Shown: one piece after another, positions 1-9,518 of the stretch | How positions within the stretch are numbered: position 1 is the stretch's first letter | Layout of the letters: each line of letters starts with the position of its first letter | Program-made: the position numbers and the translations under genes | Source of the DNA: Ascidiaceihabitans sp039975415 | Lineage (GTDB): Bacteria > Pseudomonadota > Alphaproteobacteria > Rhodobacterales > Rhodobacteraceae | NCBI RefSeq assembly: GCF_039975415.1 | Contig: NZ_JBDWHD010000004.1 | Direction: 5' to 3' (one strand) | Length of the DNA: 64,000 bases | The notes under the pieces: model-generated | Told to the model about the DNA's origin: nothing | Database searches by the model: none | What the model saw: only the letters and a program-made list of their open reading frames with translations

Positions 1-46
1 CAAGCTGACAAAAGAAGAAAAAGCGGCCCGCGACAAAAAGGGTTGA
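1..46 (+). CDS. 3' end of an unidentified gene (partial)
   Basis: The window opens inside an open frame (codons from base 2) that ends with TGA at 44-46 and encodes a lysine-rich tail, KLTKEEKAARDKKG. It would converge with rsmA, whose stop codon lies one base further on at 48. The charged tail looks like a real C-terminus, but there are too few residues to name the protein. It could also be chance coding in an intergenic region. Confidence 0.4.
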   Translation, partial: KLTKEEKAARDKKG

Positions 47-47
47 T

Positions 48-890
48 TTAGGCCGCGTCTACGGCACGGGCCAACGCGCAAAACCCTTCCAGCGGGATTT
101 GCTCTGCGCGGTCTGTGGGCTTAATGCCAGCCTCACGCATACGGTCTTCGATATCGGGCGCGACACTTTTTAACGACGCACGCAGCATCTTACGACGTTG
201 CCCAAACCCGGCAGCCACAATGCGCGACAGCGTTGCTGCCTTGGCAGGAAAGCGCGGTTCAGCCAACGCCTTCAAATGCACCACGGCGCTGGATACTTTT
301 GGCGGTGGCGTGAAGGCCCCGGGCGGCAACGACAGCACGATTTCCGCCTCTGCACGCCATTGCGCCAGAATGGCCAAACGCCCATAAGCCTTCGACCCTG
401 GCTGCGCCACGATCCGCTGTGCCACTTCGCGTTGAAACATCAACGTCAAGCTGTCCCAGAAAGGCGGCCAGTCCTTGGGCGTCAACCACCGCACCAAAAG
501 TTCGGTGCCCACATTATAGGGCAGGTTTGCAGCGACGCGAATGGGTGGGGTCAGATGCACAAGCGGGTCAATGTCCAATGCATCACCTTCAATGACCTGC
601 AAACGGTCGGGGTAGGCTTGGGCGATTTCGTTCAGTGCAGGCAAGCAACGCGGATCTTTTTCAATCGCCAGGACCCGCCGCGCCCCTTCGCTGAGCAAAC
701 CACGGGTTAACCCGCCCGGGCCGGGACCGATTTCAAGCACATCACAACCCGTCAGATCACCGGCTTGTCGTGCAATCTTTGCCGTCAGGTTCAGATCCAG
801 CAGAAAATTCTGTCCCAAGGATTTGCGTGCGCTCAGGTCATGGGTGGCAATCACGTCCCGCAATGGGGGAAGGGTGTCGATCTGGCTCAT
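48..890 (-). CDS. rsmA: 16S rRNA (adenine1518/1519-N6,N6)-dimethyltransferase RsmA (KsgA)
   Basis: 280 aa, usual length for the family. It dimethylates two adjacent adenines in the 3' terminal helix of 16S rRNA, a late step of small-subunit assembly in the cytoplasm. Seen: the N-terminal LGQNFL signature (about residues 25-30), SAM-binding motif I LEIGPGPGGLT (about 52-62) and the catalytic NLPYN (about 122-126). It is the last gene of the six-gene lptF-lptG-lptD-surA-pdxA-rsmA operon, and its ATG overlaps the pdxA stop by 4 bases. This gene order is common in alphaproteobacteria. Confident call. Confidence 0.97.
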   Translation of the reverse strand: MSQIDTLPPLRDVIATHDLSARKSLGQNFLLDLNLTAKIARQAGDLTGCDVLEIGPGPGGLTRGLLSEGARRVLAIEKDPRCLPALNEIAQAYPDRLQVIEGDALDIDPLVHLTPPIRVAANLPYNVGTELLVRWLTPKDWPPFWDSLTLMFQREVAQRIVAQPGSKAYGRLAILAQWRAEAEIVLSLPPGAFTPPPKVSSAVVHLKALAEPRFPAKAATLSRIVAAGFGQRRKMLRASLKSVAPDIEDRMREAGIKPTDRAEQIPLEGFCALARAVDAA

Positions 891-1852
891 GTTTTGCTCA
901 TCTTTTGGGCCAGTTTCAGGGCCTCTACCATGCTGGTTTCATCGGCAATGCCTTTGCCTGCGATATCAAAGGCTGTGCCATGATCCGGCGATGTTCGGAC
1001 AAAGGGCAGTCCAAGCGTGACGTTGACACCCTTGTCAAAAGCCAGTGTTTTTATCGGAATAAGCGCTTGGTCGTGGTACATGCAAATCGCGGCGTCATAT
1101 TTGGCGCGGGCTGCGGCGTGGAACATCGTGTCTGCAGGCAGGGGGCCGGTCAGGTCATAGCCCTCTGCCACCATGTCACGCACAAGGTCGGCTATCCAGT
1201 CGACCTCTTGGCGGCCCATTTTACCGCCTTCGCCTGCGTGGGGGTTCAAACCTGCGATGGCAAGGCGGGGGGCTTTGATCTGGAATTGACGTTGCAGATC
1301 GCGGTGCGTGATGGCGATAGTGTCACGCAACAATGCAGGCGTCAGCGCCGCAGGCACATCGGCCAGCGGGATGTGGATTGTTGTGGGCACCACGCGCAGC
1401 GCATCACTGGCAAGCATCATGACGGCATGTGCCCCGTTGCCTGCCAAAGCCTCTAGGTATTCAGTATGTCCGGGATAGGCAAACTGTGCCCCGTCTTGCA
1501 GCGCTTTTTTGTGAATGGGGGCGGTACAGATTGCACTGGCATGGCCTTGGGTGACCCAATCCACACAAGCCGCAATGACATCGATGACGCCTTGCGCGTC
1601 TTTTGGATCAGGGTGCCCGGGCGTTGAATGTCCGGCAAAACCATGGGTTAGAACAGGAAGCCCTTGCGCCATGGCACCCGCCGCTTGAGACGGATGGTCA
1701 ATGCCCACAACAGGTGTGTCTGCTGGCAGATGTCTGGGGTCCCCCACATAGGCCATGGGCACCGCTGAGCGCAAAACCTGATAAGCTTTTGCGGCGACTT
1801 CGGGGCCAATACCCGCAGGTTCACCGCAGCTTATAACGACCGGCAGTGTCAC
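887..1852 (-). CDS. pdxA: 4-hydroxythreonine-4-phosphate dehydrogenase PdxA
   Basis: 321 aa. Oxidises 4-phosphohydroxy-L-threonine for pyridoxal 5'-phosphate synthesis by the DXP-dependent route. Seen: SCGEPAGIGPE at the N-terminus, the GHTEYL motif and the metal-binding histidines in LNPHAGE and YHDQALIPIK, all as in the PdxA family. It overlaps surA upstream and rsmA downstream by ATGA, so translation of the three is probably coupled. The pairing of pdxA with surA and rsmA is conserved across proteobacteria. Confidence 0.96.
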   Translation of the reverse strand: MTLPVVISCGEPAGIGPEVAAKAYQVLRSAVPMAYVGDPRHLPADTPVVGIDHPSQAAGAMAQGLPVLTHGFAGHSTPGHPDPKDAQGVIDVIAACVDWVTQGHASAICTAPIHKKALQDGAQFAYPGHTEYLEALAGNGAHAVMMLASDALRVVPTTIHIPLADVPAALTPALLRDTIAITHRDLQRQFQIKAPRLAIAGLNPHAGEGGKMGRQEVDWIADLVRDMVAEGYDLTGPLPADTMFHAAARAKYDAAICMYHDQALIPIKTLAFDKGVNVTLGLPFVRTSPDHGTAFDIAGKGIADETSMVEALKLAQKMSKT

Positions 1853-3069
1853 TTGTATTCGATACGAGCGTCCGCACGCAGCTGTTCCAAAAGACTGTCA
1901 GACAGGCCCGTCAACTGTTGTTGACGCAGGCCGGCTGCAACGGTTTCACGATCGGTTTCTTCGTTCAGCGCAGCAGTGCGGCCGCACAGCATCAAAAAGA
2001 CCAGCGTTTCGCCGTTGGACCGGGTCAGATTGGTAGAGACTTCGCCGGGGTCCAGTTTTGCCAGTTCGATGGCGATGTCTTGGGGGATGTCCGCAGGGGC
2101 CAAGCTGCCGCGATCCAACGCGGATTCGGGTTGGCCTTTGGCGACGGCGTAAAGATCATCGCAAACATCGATTTTGGTTTTCAGGGCTTCGGCTGCGGAC
2201 AAGGTCGCCTGAGACCGGCCACCTGCCATGTAGTATGCTGCATACTCTAAGGCTGCGAATTCTGGGGCAGGGGCGTCCGTTTCTTCAATGTCGCGCAGTT
2301 GGAACAGGGCCACGGCACCGGGAATGGGCAATGGCTGCGTGATTTCACCAACGCTCAGCCCCAAAATCACGCCACGCAACTGAGGCGGCATATTGCTAAG
2401 CGGCACCCAATCCAGCCGTCCGCCGCGTGTCCGCGTGGCCGTGGCAGAATGCTGTCGGGCAAAGCTCGAAAATTCAGCGATGCTTTTGGCTTGGGCAATC
2501 CGTTCCGCCAAAGCCTGCACTTGGGCGGCCTTCGGGGGCGGGGCGGGAATGATAATTTCCGACAGCAGAATGCGAATGCTGCCTTGGTCGCTGGACGCGG
2601 CCAATGCCCGGTCAATTTCCGCAGACGAGATTTGAACTCGGTTGCCATATCGCGCCCGGATCAGGTCGCGCCACGCAATGTTGACGGTGACGAAATCACG
2701 GAACGTTTCTTGTGATACACCGGCTTGCCCCAACAGGCGCACAAATTCGGGCAGCTCAATGTTGCCGCGTGTCGCGAATTCCGCCATCGACGCGGTGATG
2801 CCTTCTTCCGTCAGGACAAGACCTGCGTCGCGGGTTGCCTCGATCCGCAAGCGGTCTTCGATCAGCGCTTCAATGGCTGCATCACGCGTGCCACCGGGGG
2901 CGCCAATGATTTGCAAAAAGCGGATGCGCTGGTTGACTTCGAATTCCGTGACAATGCTGTCGTTGACTTGCACGACGGGTTTAAACAGGTTTTGGGCTGT
3001 GGCAGGCAACGAGAGGGCCGCAGTGAGCGCCAAGGCAAGGACGGATCGTTTCATCGGTTTACTGCTCAT
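1849..3069 (-). CDS. surA: Periplasmic peptidyl-prolyl isomerase / OMP chaperone SurA
   Basis: 406 aa from the ATG at 3069. A parvulin-type chaperone that escorts outer-membrane proteins, including LptD, through the periplasm. Seen: a signal peptide (KRSVLALALTAALSLPATAQ region), a SurA_N-like helical domain with the VNDSIVTEFEVNQR start, then a rotamase region with the GGRLDWVPLSNMP segment. An upstream ATG at 3087 is also open, but 3069 gives the 4-base ATGA overlap with the lptD stop that every other junction of this operon shows. The start is therefore chosen by context; the exact N-terminus is uncertain. Confidence 0.92.
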   Translation of the reverse strand: MSSKPMKRSVLALALTAALSLPATAQNLFKPVVQVNDSIVTEFEVNQRIRFLQIIGAPGGTRDAAIEALIEDRLRIEATRDAGLVLTEEGITASMAEFATRGNIELPEFVRLLGQAGVSQETFRDFVTVNIAWRDLIRARYGNRVQISSAEIDRALAASSDQGSIRILLSEIIIPAPPPKAAQVQALAERIAQAKSIAEFSSFARQHSATATRTRGGRLDWVPLSNMPPQLRGVILGLSVGEITQPLPIPGAVALFQLRDIEETDAPAPEFAALEYAAYYMAGGRSQATLSAAEALKTKIDVCDDLYAVAKGQPESALDRGSLAPADIPQDIAIELAKLDPGEVSTNLTRSNGETLVFLMLCGRTAALNEETDRETVAAGLRQQQLTGLSDSLLEQLRADARIEYK

Positions 3070-5219
3070 CTTGTTTTTGTTTCGCATGAGTTGGCGTATC
3101 TTTCGGTTCCATTGGAGGCTGAAAAACCGCGCAAGGATATTGTAAAGCCCAGATTGGTCGAAGGCTCAACACTTGTTGAGGATGTATAGCGCCGCTTCAC
3201 AGAGAAATCGACTGTAACACATTCATTGACGTATTGGATGCCCAAACCAGCGCTGGCCGCGCGGTCATCCACCAGATCGTACCGCCAGTTCGCATTGGCG
3301 GTCCACACATTGCTTAGCTTGTATGTGCCATCAAACGTCAGTTCCGATACGGCTGTGGGACGGTCCTCTGCGGCATCCGCGGTCAGCCACACATAAGAGG
3401 TGCCAAAGCTGCTGCGTTGTCCGGCCCAATCACCGCGCAATTCGGCTTTGGAGACGTCGAACTTTTCGTTGAACAGGGCGCGGCCCGTCACAGAAAACCC
3501 GCCTTTGGATTTGATTTGTCCAGCCAGCAAGAAATCGGAATGTGTTCCGGCCAAGCCGGATGTGTCAGAAAAGTCGGTGTTGGCACGGCGGCGAATGACT
3601 TGGCCGAAGGTCAGATGACTGTCCCAGCCTTCGTTGCCAAAGTGGCTCCAGTTGATCCCGATTGCGGCGGTGGCGCTGCGTTCGCGCCGATCAGGGCGCG
3701 GGAAACGTGACAGGGACAACAGGTTGCCTTCGTCGAATTCGACGCGGGTGCTTTCCTCGTTGGGAATGTTCAGGCTTGATCCACCTGTCGCACCAATTTG
3801 CAGCACAGGTTCTAGCAATTGGCGACCATTGCGGCCCTGACGCACCATCGGATAGCGCAACGTCAGCGACGTGCGGGGCACGATGTCAGAGTCCGGATCG
3901 GTGAAAAGCGCATCCTGTTTGATGTGGAACAGGTCTGCAGCAAATCCGATGCCAAAGTCCGCCTGCAGCCCGCTGCGGAAGGTCCATTGACGGTGCCAGT
4001 CCGCTTCAAGGTTCAAACGCAGCACATCCCGCCCGTCAGCAATGCCATCAAGGTTCGTATCGTTGGGATCACCGGATTGGCGGAAATGCCCATGGGCGTT
4101 GGCCGCAATACGAAATTCGCCGCCAAGCTGGTTGGGGAAAAAGCGCTGTTCATAGGTCGCTTCGATGACGTTTGTCGGCAGGGTCTTGTTCACTTCGCCT
4201 TCGCGCAAGGTCCGGAAGTTGATCACGGCCGCCCGTATGTATTTGTCGCGCCTGGCCCGTGTCAAAGCCAGCTCGCTGGTCAAGCGGTCCGCGTCGGTGA
4301 TGCCATAGTCGATCAGATAGGCGTCATCTGATGTGGTTTCCAAAGCAAAGCTTAGAACATAGCCGCGTTCCAGATCAAAACGGCCTTCCCCGAACAAATA
4401 ACCGCGATCTTCGCCGGGGCGCAGATCATCGCGGGTATAGGCACCTTCTAACGAAATGCGGCCCGTTTTGAACGCCTGACGATAGCGGAAATTCAACGTG
4501 TCTGTGCGTGCGGACCAATAGGGGCTTAGGGTCAGATCCCGATGATCGCCAAGCTTGATGAAATACGGAACAATGATGCCTGTGCCCAATTGCGACGTGG
4601 TGCGCAGCGACGGGATCAGAAACCCGCTGGCGCGTTCCAACGTCGGGTCGGGCAGGCGCAGGCGCGGCAAGTAAAACACCGGGACATTGCGGATGCGAAA
4701 CTGGGCGCGATCAAAGTACAGCTGTTGTTCTTGCTGGTCATGCACAACGCGCTTTGCACGGATTTGCCACAAGGGGGCTTTGCCGCTGTCGCAGACATGG
4801 CACGATGTTACAGCAGTTTTGTAAAGCTGGGTGTAGCGCCCGCCGACGCGGTTCATTTCCACAGCGGCCAGCTGCAACTGTTCGTTCATCACAACGCGCG
4901 CCCCGATCAAAAGCCCGTCTTGCAGGTCTTTGCTAAGCTCTGCCTGATCCGCCACAACCACGATGTCGGGCCCGTCTTGCAGTAAAATCGGCCCTGTCAA
5001 AACCAGCGACCCTTTGCGGGCGTCATAGGTTACGCCTTGCGCACGAAGGCGGGTGTCGCCCTGGAATATCTCGACGTTGCCTGTTGCGATCAAAACGCGG
5101 TCACGGGTGACTTCTACACTGTCCGCGACCAAAGCCGCAGGCGGCGGTGGGGTATCTTGTGCAAGGACCGCCAAAGGGGCGCAGGCCAAAATACATGCAA
5201 CTGTCAGATTACGGATCAT
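3066..5219 (-). CDS. lptD: LPS-assembly protein LptD (OstA/Imp)
   Basis: 717 aa. Outer-membrane beta-barrel that, with LptE, inserts lipopolysaccharide into the outer leaflet. Seen: signal peptide (MIRNLTVACILACAPLAVLAQ), an OstA-type N-terminal domain (VTRDRVLIATGNVEIFQGDTRLRA), a cysteine pair in TSCHVCDSG, many amphipathic beta-strand-like stretches, and a typical C-terminal NECVTVDFSVKRRY segment. The frame is open 21 codons further upstream, but ATG 5219 begins the signal peptide and gives an ATGA overlap with lptG. It is co-transcribed with the LptF/LptG permease genes and the surA chaperone, which fits one LPS-export assembly unit. Confidence 0.95.
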   Translation of the reverse strand: MIRNLTVACILACAPLAVLAQDTPPPPAALVADSVEVTRDRVLIATGNVEIFQGDTRLRAQGVTYDARKGSLVLTGPILLQDGPDIVVVADQAELSKDLQDGLLIGARVVMNEQLQLAAVEMNRVGGRYTQLYKTAVTSCHVCDSGKAPLWQIRAKRVVHDQQEQQLYFDRAQFRIRNVPVFYLPRLRLPDPTLERASGFLIPSLRTTSQLGTGIIVPYFIKLGDHRDLTLSPYWSARTDTLNFRYRQAFKTGRISLEGAYTRDDLRPGEDRGYLFGEGRFDLERGYVLSFALETTSDDAYLIDYGITDADRLTSELALTRARRDKYIRAAVINFRTLREGEVNKTLPTNVIEATYEQRFFPNQLGGEFRIAANAHGHFRQSGDPNDTNLDGIADGRDVLRLNLEADWHRQWTFRSGLQADFGIGFAADLFHIKQDALFTDPDSDIVPRTSLTLRYPMVRQGRNGRQLLEPVLQIGATGGSSLNIPNEESTRVEFDEGNLLSLSRFPRPDRRERSATAAIGINWSHFGNEGWDSHLTFGQVIRRRANTDFSDTSGLAGTHSDFLLAGQIKSKGGFSVTGRALFNEKFDVSKAELRGDWAGQRSSFGTSYVWLTADAAEDRPTAVSELTFDGTYKLSNVWTANANWRYDLVDDRAASAGLGIQYVNECVTVDFSVKRRYTSSTSVEPSTNLGFTISLRGFSASNGTERYANSCETKTR

Positions 5220-6313
5220 CCATCCTCCGCATGCAACAAGAGGCCAACAGCCAATAGAATCGCAGCAGCAGGTGGCGCCCATGCTGCCAAAACGGTGGGA
5301 ATCTGCCCGTTTTCCCCCAAAATCTGCGCAAAACTACGCATAAAATACAGCCCAAACCCCATTAGAACTGCGGACAGCACAGCAATGCCCGTCCCCCCAA
5401 AACGGGTATGGCGCATGGTGAAGGCCGCGGCAACAAGAACCATCGCCATCAAGAACGCGGGCCGCGCCAGTTCGGCCTGCATCCAGACCTTGTGGCGGCG
5501 TGCGGAAAAACCGGCTTGTTCTAATTGTGCGATGAATTCGGGCATATCCCAGATGGCCACACTGGCCGGTGTGCCAAGGCTTTCGCGGATGCGGTCCAAG
5601 GTCAACGACGATGGCACCTCTAGCAACTCGTGTGTTGTGGCGTTGCCCTCAGGGTTGATGCCGGCTTGCAATGGCCATTCCTTGGCGCTGCGCAAAGACC
5701 ATGCCCCCAACAGCAAAGCGGCGCTTTTGGCTTCGATGCGCCGCAAAGGGCTGCCGTTTTCGCCATATTCCATGAAGGTCACGTCATATAGCACGGACGC
5801 ATCTGCGTTGGATTGGTTTGCGCGAATAACCGTTTGGCCGCTTTCGCTGCCTTGGCGCAACCACAGGCCTTCCGCACTAATGGAAAGTGTCGATGCGCCA
5901 CCACTGCGGTAGCCGTCCACCAATGCGCTGTAACGCTTTGTTGTGGCGGCAACGATAGGGGTCAGCATACCCACCCCCATACATCCGATAATCAAAGCCA
6001 CCACTACAGGTGACATAAGGGTGCGCATGGCTGATCGCCCAGCGGCACGTGCCACCACCAATTCAGAAGACCGCGCAAGGCTGATAAACAGAACCACAGT
6101 TGCGAGGATCATGATCAATGGCAAAATCTGGTTGATGGTCTCGGGGGCATTCAACAAAGACAGTGTCAGACGTTGCCCCAACGTGACCCCCATATCCGAA
6201 AAGCGGCGGGTTTGTTCAATCAGATCGACCAAAACAACCAACGTCAAAAAGACGCCCGTAATGATCAAAAAACTTATGGCAAAGCGGCGGGCAAAATAGA
6301 AGTGTAAAATCAT
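5216..6313 (-). CDS. lptG: LPS export ABC transporter permease LptG
   Basis: 365 aa. YjgP/YjgQ-family inner-membrane permease which, with LptF and the ATPase LptB, extracts LPS from the inner membrane. Seen: start MILHFYFARRF, about six transmembrane helices (one near residue 15-35, others around 60-120 and three near the C-terminus) and a hydrophilic central beta-jellyroll region between them. The open frame extends 36 codons upstream, but ATG 6313 makes an ATGA overlap with lptF. LptB is not in this window. Confidence 0.95.
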   Translation of the reverse strand: MILHFYFARRFAISFLIITGVFLTLVVLVDLIEQTRRFSDMGVTLGQRLTLSLLNAPETINQILPLIMILATVVLFISLARSSELVVARAAGRSAMRTLMSPVVVALIIGCMGVGMLTPIVAATTKRYSALVDGYRSGGASTLSISAEGLWLRQGSESGQTVIRANQSNADASVLYDVTFMEYGENGSPLRRIEAKSAALLLGAWSLRSAKEWPLQAGINPEGNATTHELLEVPSSLTLDRIRESLGTPASVAIWDMPEFIAQLEQAGFSARRHKVWMQAELARPAFLMAMVLVAAAFTMRHTRFGGTGIAVLSAVLMGFGLYFMRSFAQILGENGQIPTVLAAWAPPAAAILLAVGLLLHAEDG

Positions 6314-7434
6314 AACGCCACCTCTTTGCGGCGGCGCCACCATCTGGGGTGGGCGGCGGTGAACAACATTCCCGCAACCAAAACCGCCCCGATCAGGGCA
6401 GGCACATACATCACAAACCATTTGGATGCGTCTTGAACGACGGTATCAACCAAAGCCGATCGGGCCCCGTCAATGAAGATCAACAATCCAAATGCAATCA
6501 CAACTTCGCGCCACACGCCAAAGCGTGAAAAGCCACCGATCAAAAGTGTCGAAAACCCGATCAATGCAGCAGCGACACAAAACAATGGCTGGGCAAAACG
6601 GCTGTGCAATTCCTCGGCTATGCTGCCGCGTTTGGCGCCGGTTTCATCGGCAATCACATCCCAGTCTTGCATCAAAGCCAAGGAATTAAGGTGCCTGATT
6701 GAGGTCGATTTGCCGTCGTCGGATTTGACGATGGCGCTGATATCAAAAGAAAAGTCCGCGAACTTTGCCGTAGATAAAGTCTGGGTTTGGGTGTTGAGCC
6801 GCTGCGCCAGCCCATCCACCATAATCAATGTGCTGCCATCCCCGTTGCGCACCAGATACGCCTCTGAGGCGGTGTAGGTGACCGTTTCCACAGGCGCACG
6901 CCTGTCGGACAAAAACACATCCCGCAACACACCTTCGTCATCGATTTCGCGGGTGTAAAAGGTGACACCTTTGGTGGGGTTCAGAAAGGTGCCTTCTGTC
7001 AAAAGGCGGGCCGTGACGTTTTGGGATATTTCCGCTTCGCGTTCACTGACCAAAGCCTGCGCCGAAGGCACCAAGACATGGCTGAGCAGCGACATCATGG
7101 TGGCCGAAATCAAACCGAAGATAAAAACAGGACGGGCCAAACGCCAGGGGCTGCTGCCTGTGGCGTGCATCACCGTCAGTTCGCTTTCATTGTTCATGCG
7201 GTTGGTGACGTAAACGGAAGCGGCAAAAGTCGCCAAGGGCAATACTGTCGTGATTAACTTGGGCAGGCTAAGTGCGGTGAATTCCAAAAAGACCAAAGCG
7301 GTCTGGCCATCGCTGATCAACCGGTCAAACAAAACCACGGCGCGGTTGATCCAAAGCACGGCCACCAGAACCAGCGAAAAGAATCCAAACAACAGCAGAA
7401 GCTGCGACAGGACATATCTGTCGAGTTTGGCCAC
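6310..7434 (-). CDS. lptF: LPS export ABC transporter permease LptF
   Basis: 374 aa. Partner permease of LptG. Seen: MAKLDRYVLSQLLLLFGFFSLVLVAVLWINRA as the first membrane segment, the EL.VMHATGSSP coupling-helix region (about residues 92-105) typical of LptF, a soluble periplasmic middle, and three C-terminal helices. First gene of the operon, so the promoter should lie in 7435-7582, a region it shares with divergently transcribed pepA. Confidence 0.95.
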   Translation of the reverse strand: MAKLDRYVLSQLLLLFGFFSLVLVAVLWINRAVVLFDRLISDGQTALVFLEFTALSLPKLITTVLPLATFAASVYVTNRMNNESELTVMHATGSSPWRLARPVFIFGLISATMMSLLSHVLVPSAQALVSEREAEISQNVTARLLTEGTFLNPTKGVTFYTREIDDEGVLRDVFLSDRRAPVETVTYTASEAYLVRNGDGSTLIMVDGLAQRLNTQTQTLSTAKFADFSFDISAIVKSDDGKSTSIRHLNSLALMQDWDVIADETGAKRGSIAEELHSRFAQPLFCVAAALIGFSTLLIGGFSRFGVWREVVIAFGLLIFIDGARSALVDTVVQDASKWFVMYVPALIGAVLVAGMLFTAAHPRWWRRRKEVAL

Positions 7435-7582
7435 TCATTTCCCCCAAGGTCTGTCGTGTTTTTCGTTTGCAGCCACAATAGGGCAAGCGGGGCGCGGGGA
7501 AAACTGTTATCTGGTTTTTTCATAGCGGTCGCGCTAGGTCTTGGCGAAACATCGCATGCCGCCTCCATGAAAGGGTCCCCCA

Positions 7583-9055
7583 ATGAGAAAACCAACAGCT
7601 ATCCGTTTCGAGATGACGGACATCGCAAAGCTGAAAGATCACACAGGGCGTGTGGCAATTTTTGTGGATGAAGAGGGCCGTTTGGACAGCAATGCGCGAC
7701 GCTGCAACGCCTTGACCAAAGGTGCAGTCGCACGCGCTGTAGAAGGCGATGTTTTTGCAAAAACCAAGCCCGGACAGGCATTTACGCTGAATATGCCTGT
7801 TGGCATGGCAGCCATTGCGCTTGATATTGTGCGTGTGGCGCGTCGGTCGACAGTTGTGCAGTTGCGTAAAACAGGGGCCACCTTGGCCAAGCTGCGCGGC
7901 ACGGCTGAAGTGTTGGTGGCAGCCGGGCCTTTGCGCGGTGTCGAAAACGTCGCACTTGGGCTGGCGATGCGGGATTATACTTTTGTAGATCACAAAACCG
8001 GCAGCGATGACATTTCGGGCTCTGTGGTGATTATGTGCTCCAAACCCGACGACGCAACACAAGCCGCTTCGCCTTTGTTGGCCATCGCGGAAGGCGCATT
8101 CATGACGCGCGATTTGACGAACGAACCCGCGAACATTCTGACAACCACGGAATTCGCCAACCGGTTGGAAGACATGCGCGACTTGGGGTTGAAGGTAGAG
8201 GTTTTGGATGAGGAGGCGCTGGCAAGCCTGGGAATGCGAACGCTTTTGTCGGTTGGTCAAGGTTCAGATAGCCCGTCCAAAGTCGTCGTGATGGAATGGA
8301 ACGGTGGCACTGAGGGCGACGCACCACTGGCGCTGATCGGCAAAGGCGTGGTGTTTGACACCGGCGGCATCAGCCTGAAACCCGCAGGCGGCATGGAAGA
8401 CATGACCATGGACATGGGGGGCGCAGGCGTTGTGGCGGGCACGATGCGTGCATTGGCGTTGCGCGGTGCCAAAGCCAATGTTGTGGGGCTTGTCGGTTTG
8501 GTGGAAAACATGCCGTCGGGCAATGCAACCCGCCCCGGGGATGTGATCACATCCATGAAAGGCGATACCGTCGAGGTCATCAACACAGACGCCGAAGGTC
8601 GTTTGGTGCTGTGTGATGTGATGTGGTACGCGCAGGACCGTTTTGCACCCAAGGCAATGATTGATCTGGCCACACTGACAGGTGCGATCATCATCGGATT
8701 GGGGCATGAAAACGCAGGGGTGTTTTCCAACAATGACACATTCTGCGATGCATTTTTGAAAGCGGCCAAGGCCGAAGGTGAAGGCGCGTGGCGCATGCCT
8801 TTGGGCGACGCATATGACGACATGCTGAAAAGCCGTATTGCCGATATGAAAAACATCGGCGGGCGTCCGGCGGGATCTATCACTGCGGCGCAGTTTTTGC
8901 AGCGGTTTGTGAGAGATGACACACCTTGGATCCACTTGGACATCGCAGGTGTTGCATCGGTCAAATCCGAAACAGCACTGGCACCCACAGGGGCCACAGG
9001 GTGGGGCGTTATGGCATTGAACCGCTTGGTGTCGGACGTCTACGAGGACGGCTGA
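7583..9055 (+). CDS. pepA: Leucyl aminopeptidase (M17 family)
   Basis: 490 aa. Cytosolic bimetal aminopeptidase that removes N-terminal residues from peptides. Seen: an alpha/beta N-terminal domain, then the M17 catalytic domain with the metal/active-site lysine region GKGVVFDTGGISLKP, the MDMGGAG segment and the NTDAEGRLVLCD signature. Its stop codon (TGA 9053-9055) overlaps the ATG of holC by one base. The pepA-holC pair is a conserved arrangement in proteobacteria. Confidence 0.96.
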   Translation: MRKPTAIRFEMTDIAKLKDHTGRVAIFVDEEGRLDSNARRCNALTKGAVARAVEGDVFAKTKPGQAFTLNMPVGMAAIALDIVRVARRSTVVQLRKTGATLAKLRGTAEVLVAAGPLRGVENVALGLAMRDYTFVDHKTGSDDISGSVVIMCSKPDDATQAASPLLAIAEGAFMTRDLTNEPANILTTTEFANRLEDMRDLGLKVEVLDEEALASLGMRTLLSVGQGSDSPSKVVVMEWNGGTEGDAPLALIGKGVVFDTGGISLKPAGGMEDMTMDMGGAGVVAGTMRALALRGAKANVVGLVGLVENMPSGNATRPGDVITSMKGDTVEVINTDAEGRLVLCDVMWYAQDRFAPKAMIDLATLTGAIIIGLGHENAGVFSNNDTFCDAFLKAAKAEGEGAWRMPLGDAYDDMLKSRIADMKNIGGRPAGSITAAQFLQRFVRDDTPWIHLDIAGVASVKSETALAPTGATGWGVMALNRLVSDVYEDG

Positions 9056-9513
9056 TGGGGGCCGCCTATTTCTATCATCTAACACGCCGTTCAATGGACG
9101 AGACGCTGACAATGCTGCTGGGAAAAGCCGGGCAGGCGGGGTGGCGTGTGGCTGTGCGTGGTGTCGATCCGGGACGCATGATGTGGCTGGATGAAAAGCT
9201 GTGGATGGGGGCAGACGACAGTTTTCTGCCCCATGGGATCGCAGGCGGTTCACATGATGCGGACCAACCGGTCTTGCTGACCACGCAAGCCCAATCCGCT
9301 AATGCACCGCATTGTGTCATGAGCATCGATGGGGCAGACGTGACCGCCGATGAAATTGCAACGCTGGACCGCGTTTGCGTGTTGTTTGATGGCAATGACG
9401 ACCGTGCTTTGGACCGGGCACGGGGGCAATGGAAGACCCTGAAAGCGGCAGGCGCGTCGGCGCAATATTGGTCCGAGGAAAGCGGGTCTTGGGAGAAAAA
9501 GGCAGAGATGTAA
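9055..9513 (+). CDS. holC: DNA polymerase III chi subunit HolC
   Basis: 152 aa. Clamp-loader accessory subunit that links polymerase III to SSB. Seen: the YFYHLTRRSMDETLTMLLGKA start and the WLDEKLWMGADDSFLPHG motif that mark the chi family, with the VCVLFDGNDD segment near the C-terminus. The frame is open upstream inside pepA, but the ATG at 9055 overlaps the pepA stop (TGATG), the usual coupling. Confidence 0.95.
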   Translation: MGAAYFYHLTRRSMDETLTMLLGKAGQAGWRVAVRGVDPGRMMWLDEKLWMGADDSFLPHGIAGGSHDADQPVLLTTQAQSANAPHCVMSIDGADVTADEIATLDRVCVLFDGNDDRALDRARGQWKTLKAAGASAQYWSEESGSWEKKAEM

Positions 9514-9518
9514 GGCGC

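Noticed and set aside
770..1456. Long + strand open frame (228 codons) opposite pdxA and rsmA
   Set aside because: Antisense to two clear enzymes with full family motifs; cysteine/histidine-rich random-looking translation, no ribosome-binding site.
8264..9253. 329-codon - strand open frame opposite pepA/holC
   Set aside because: Shadow of the M17 peptidase in a GC-rich genome; His/Cys/Arg-rich composition and no family resemblance.
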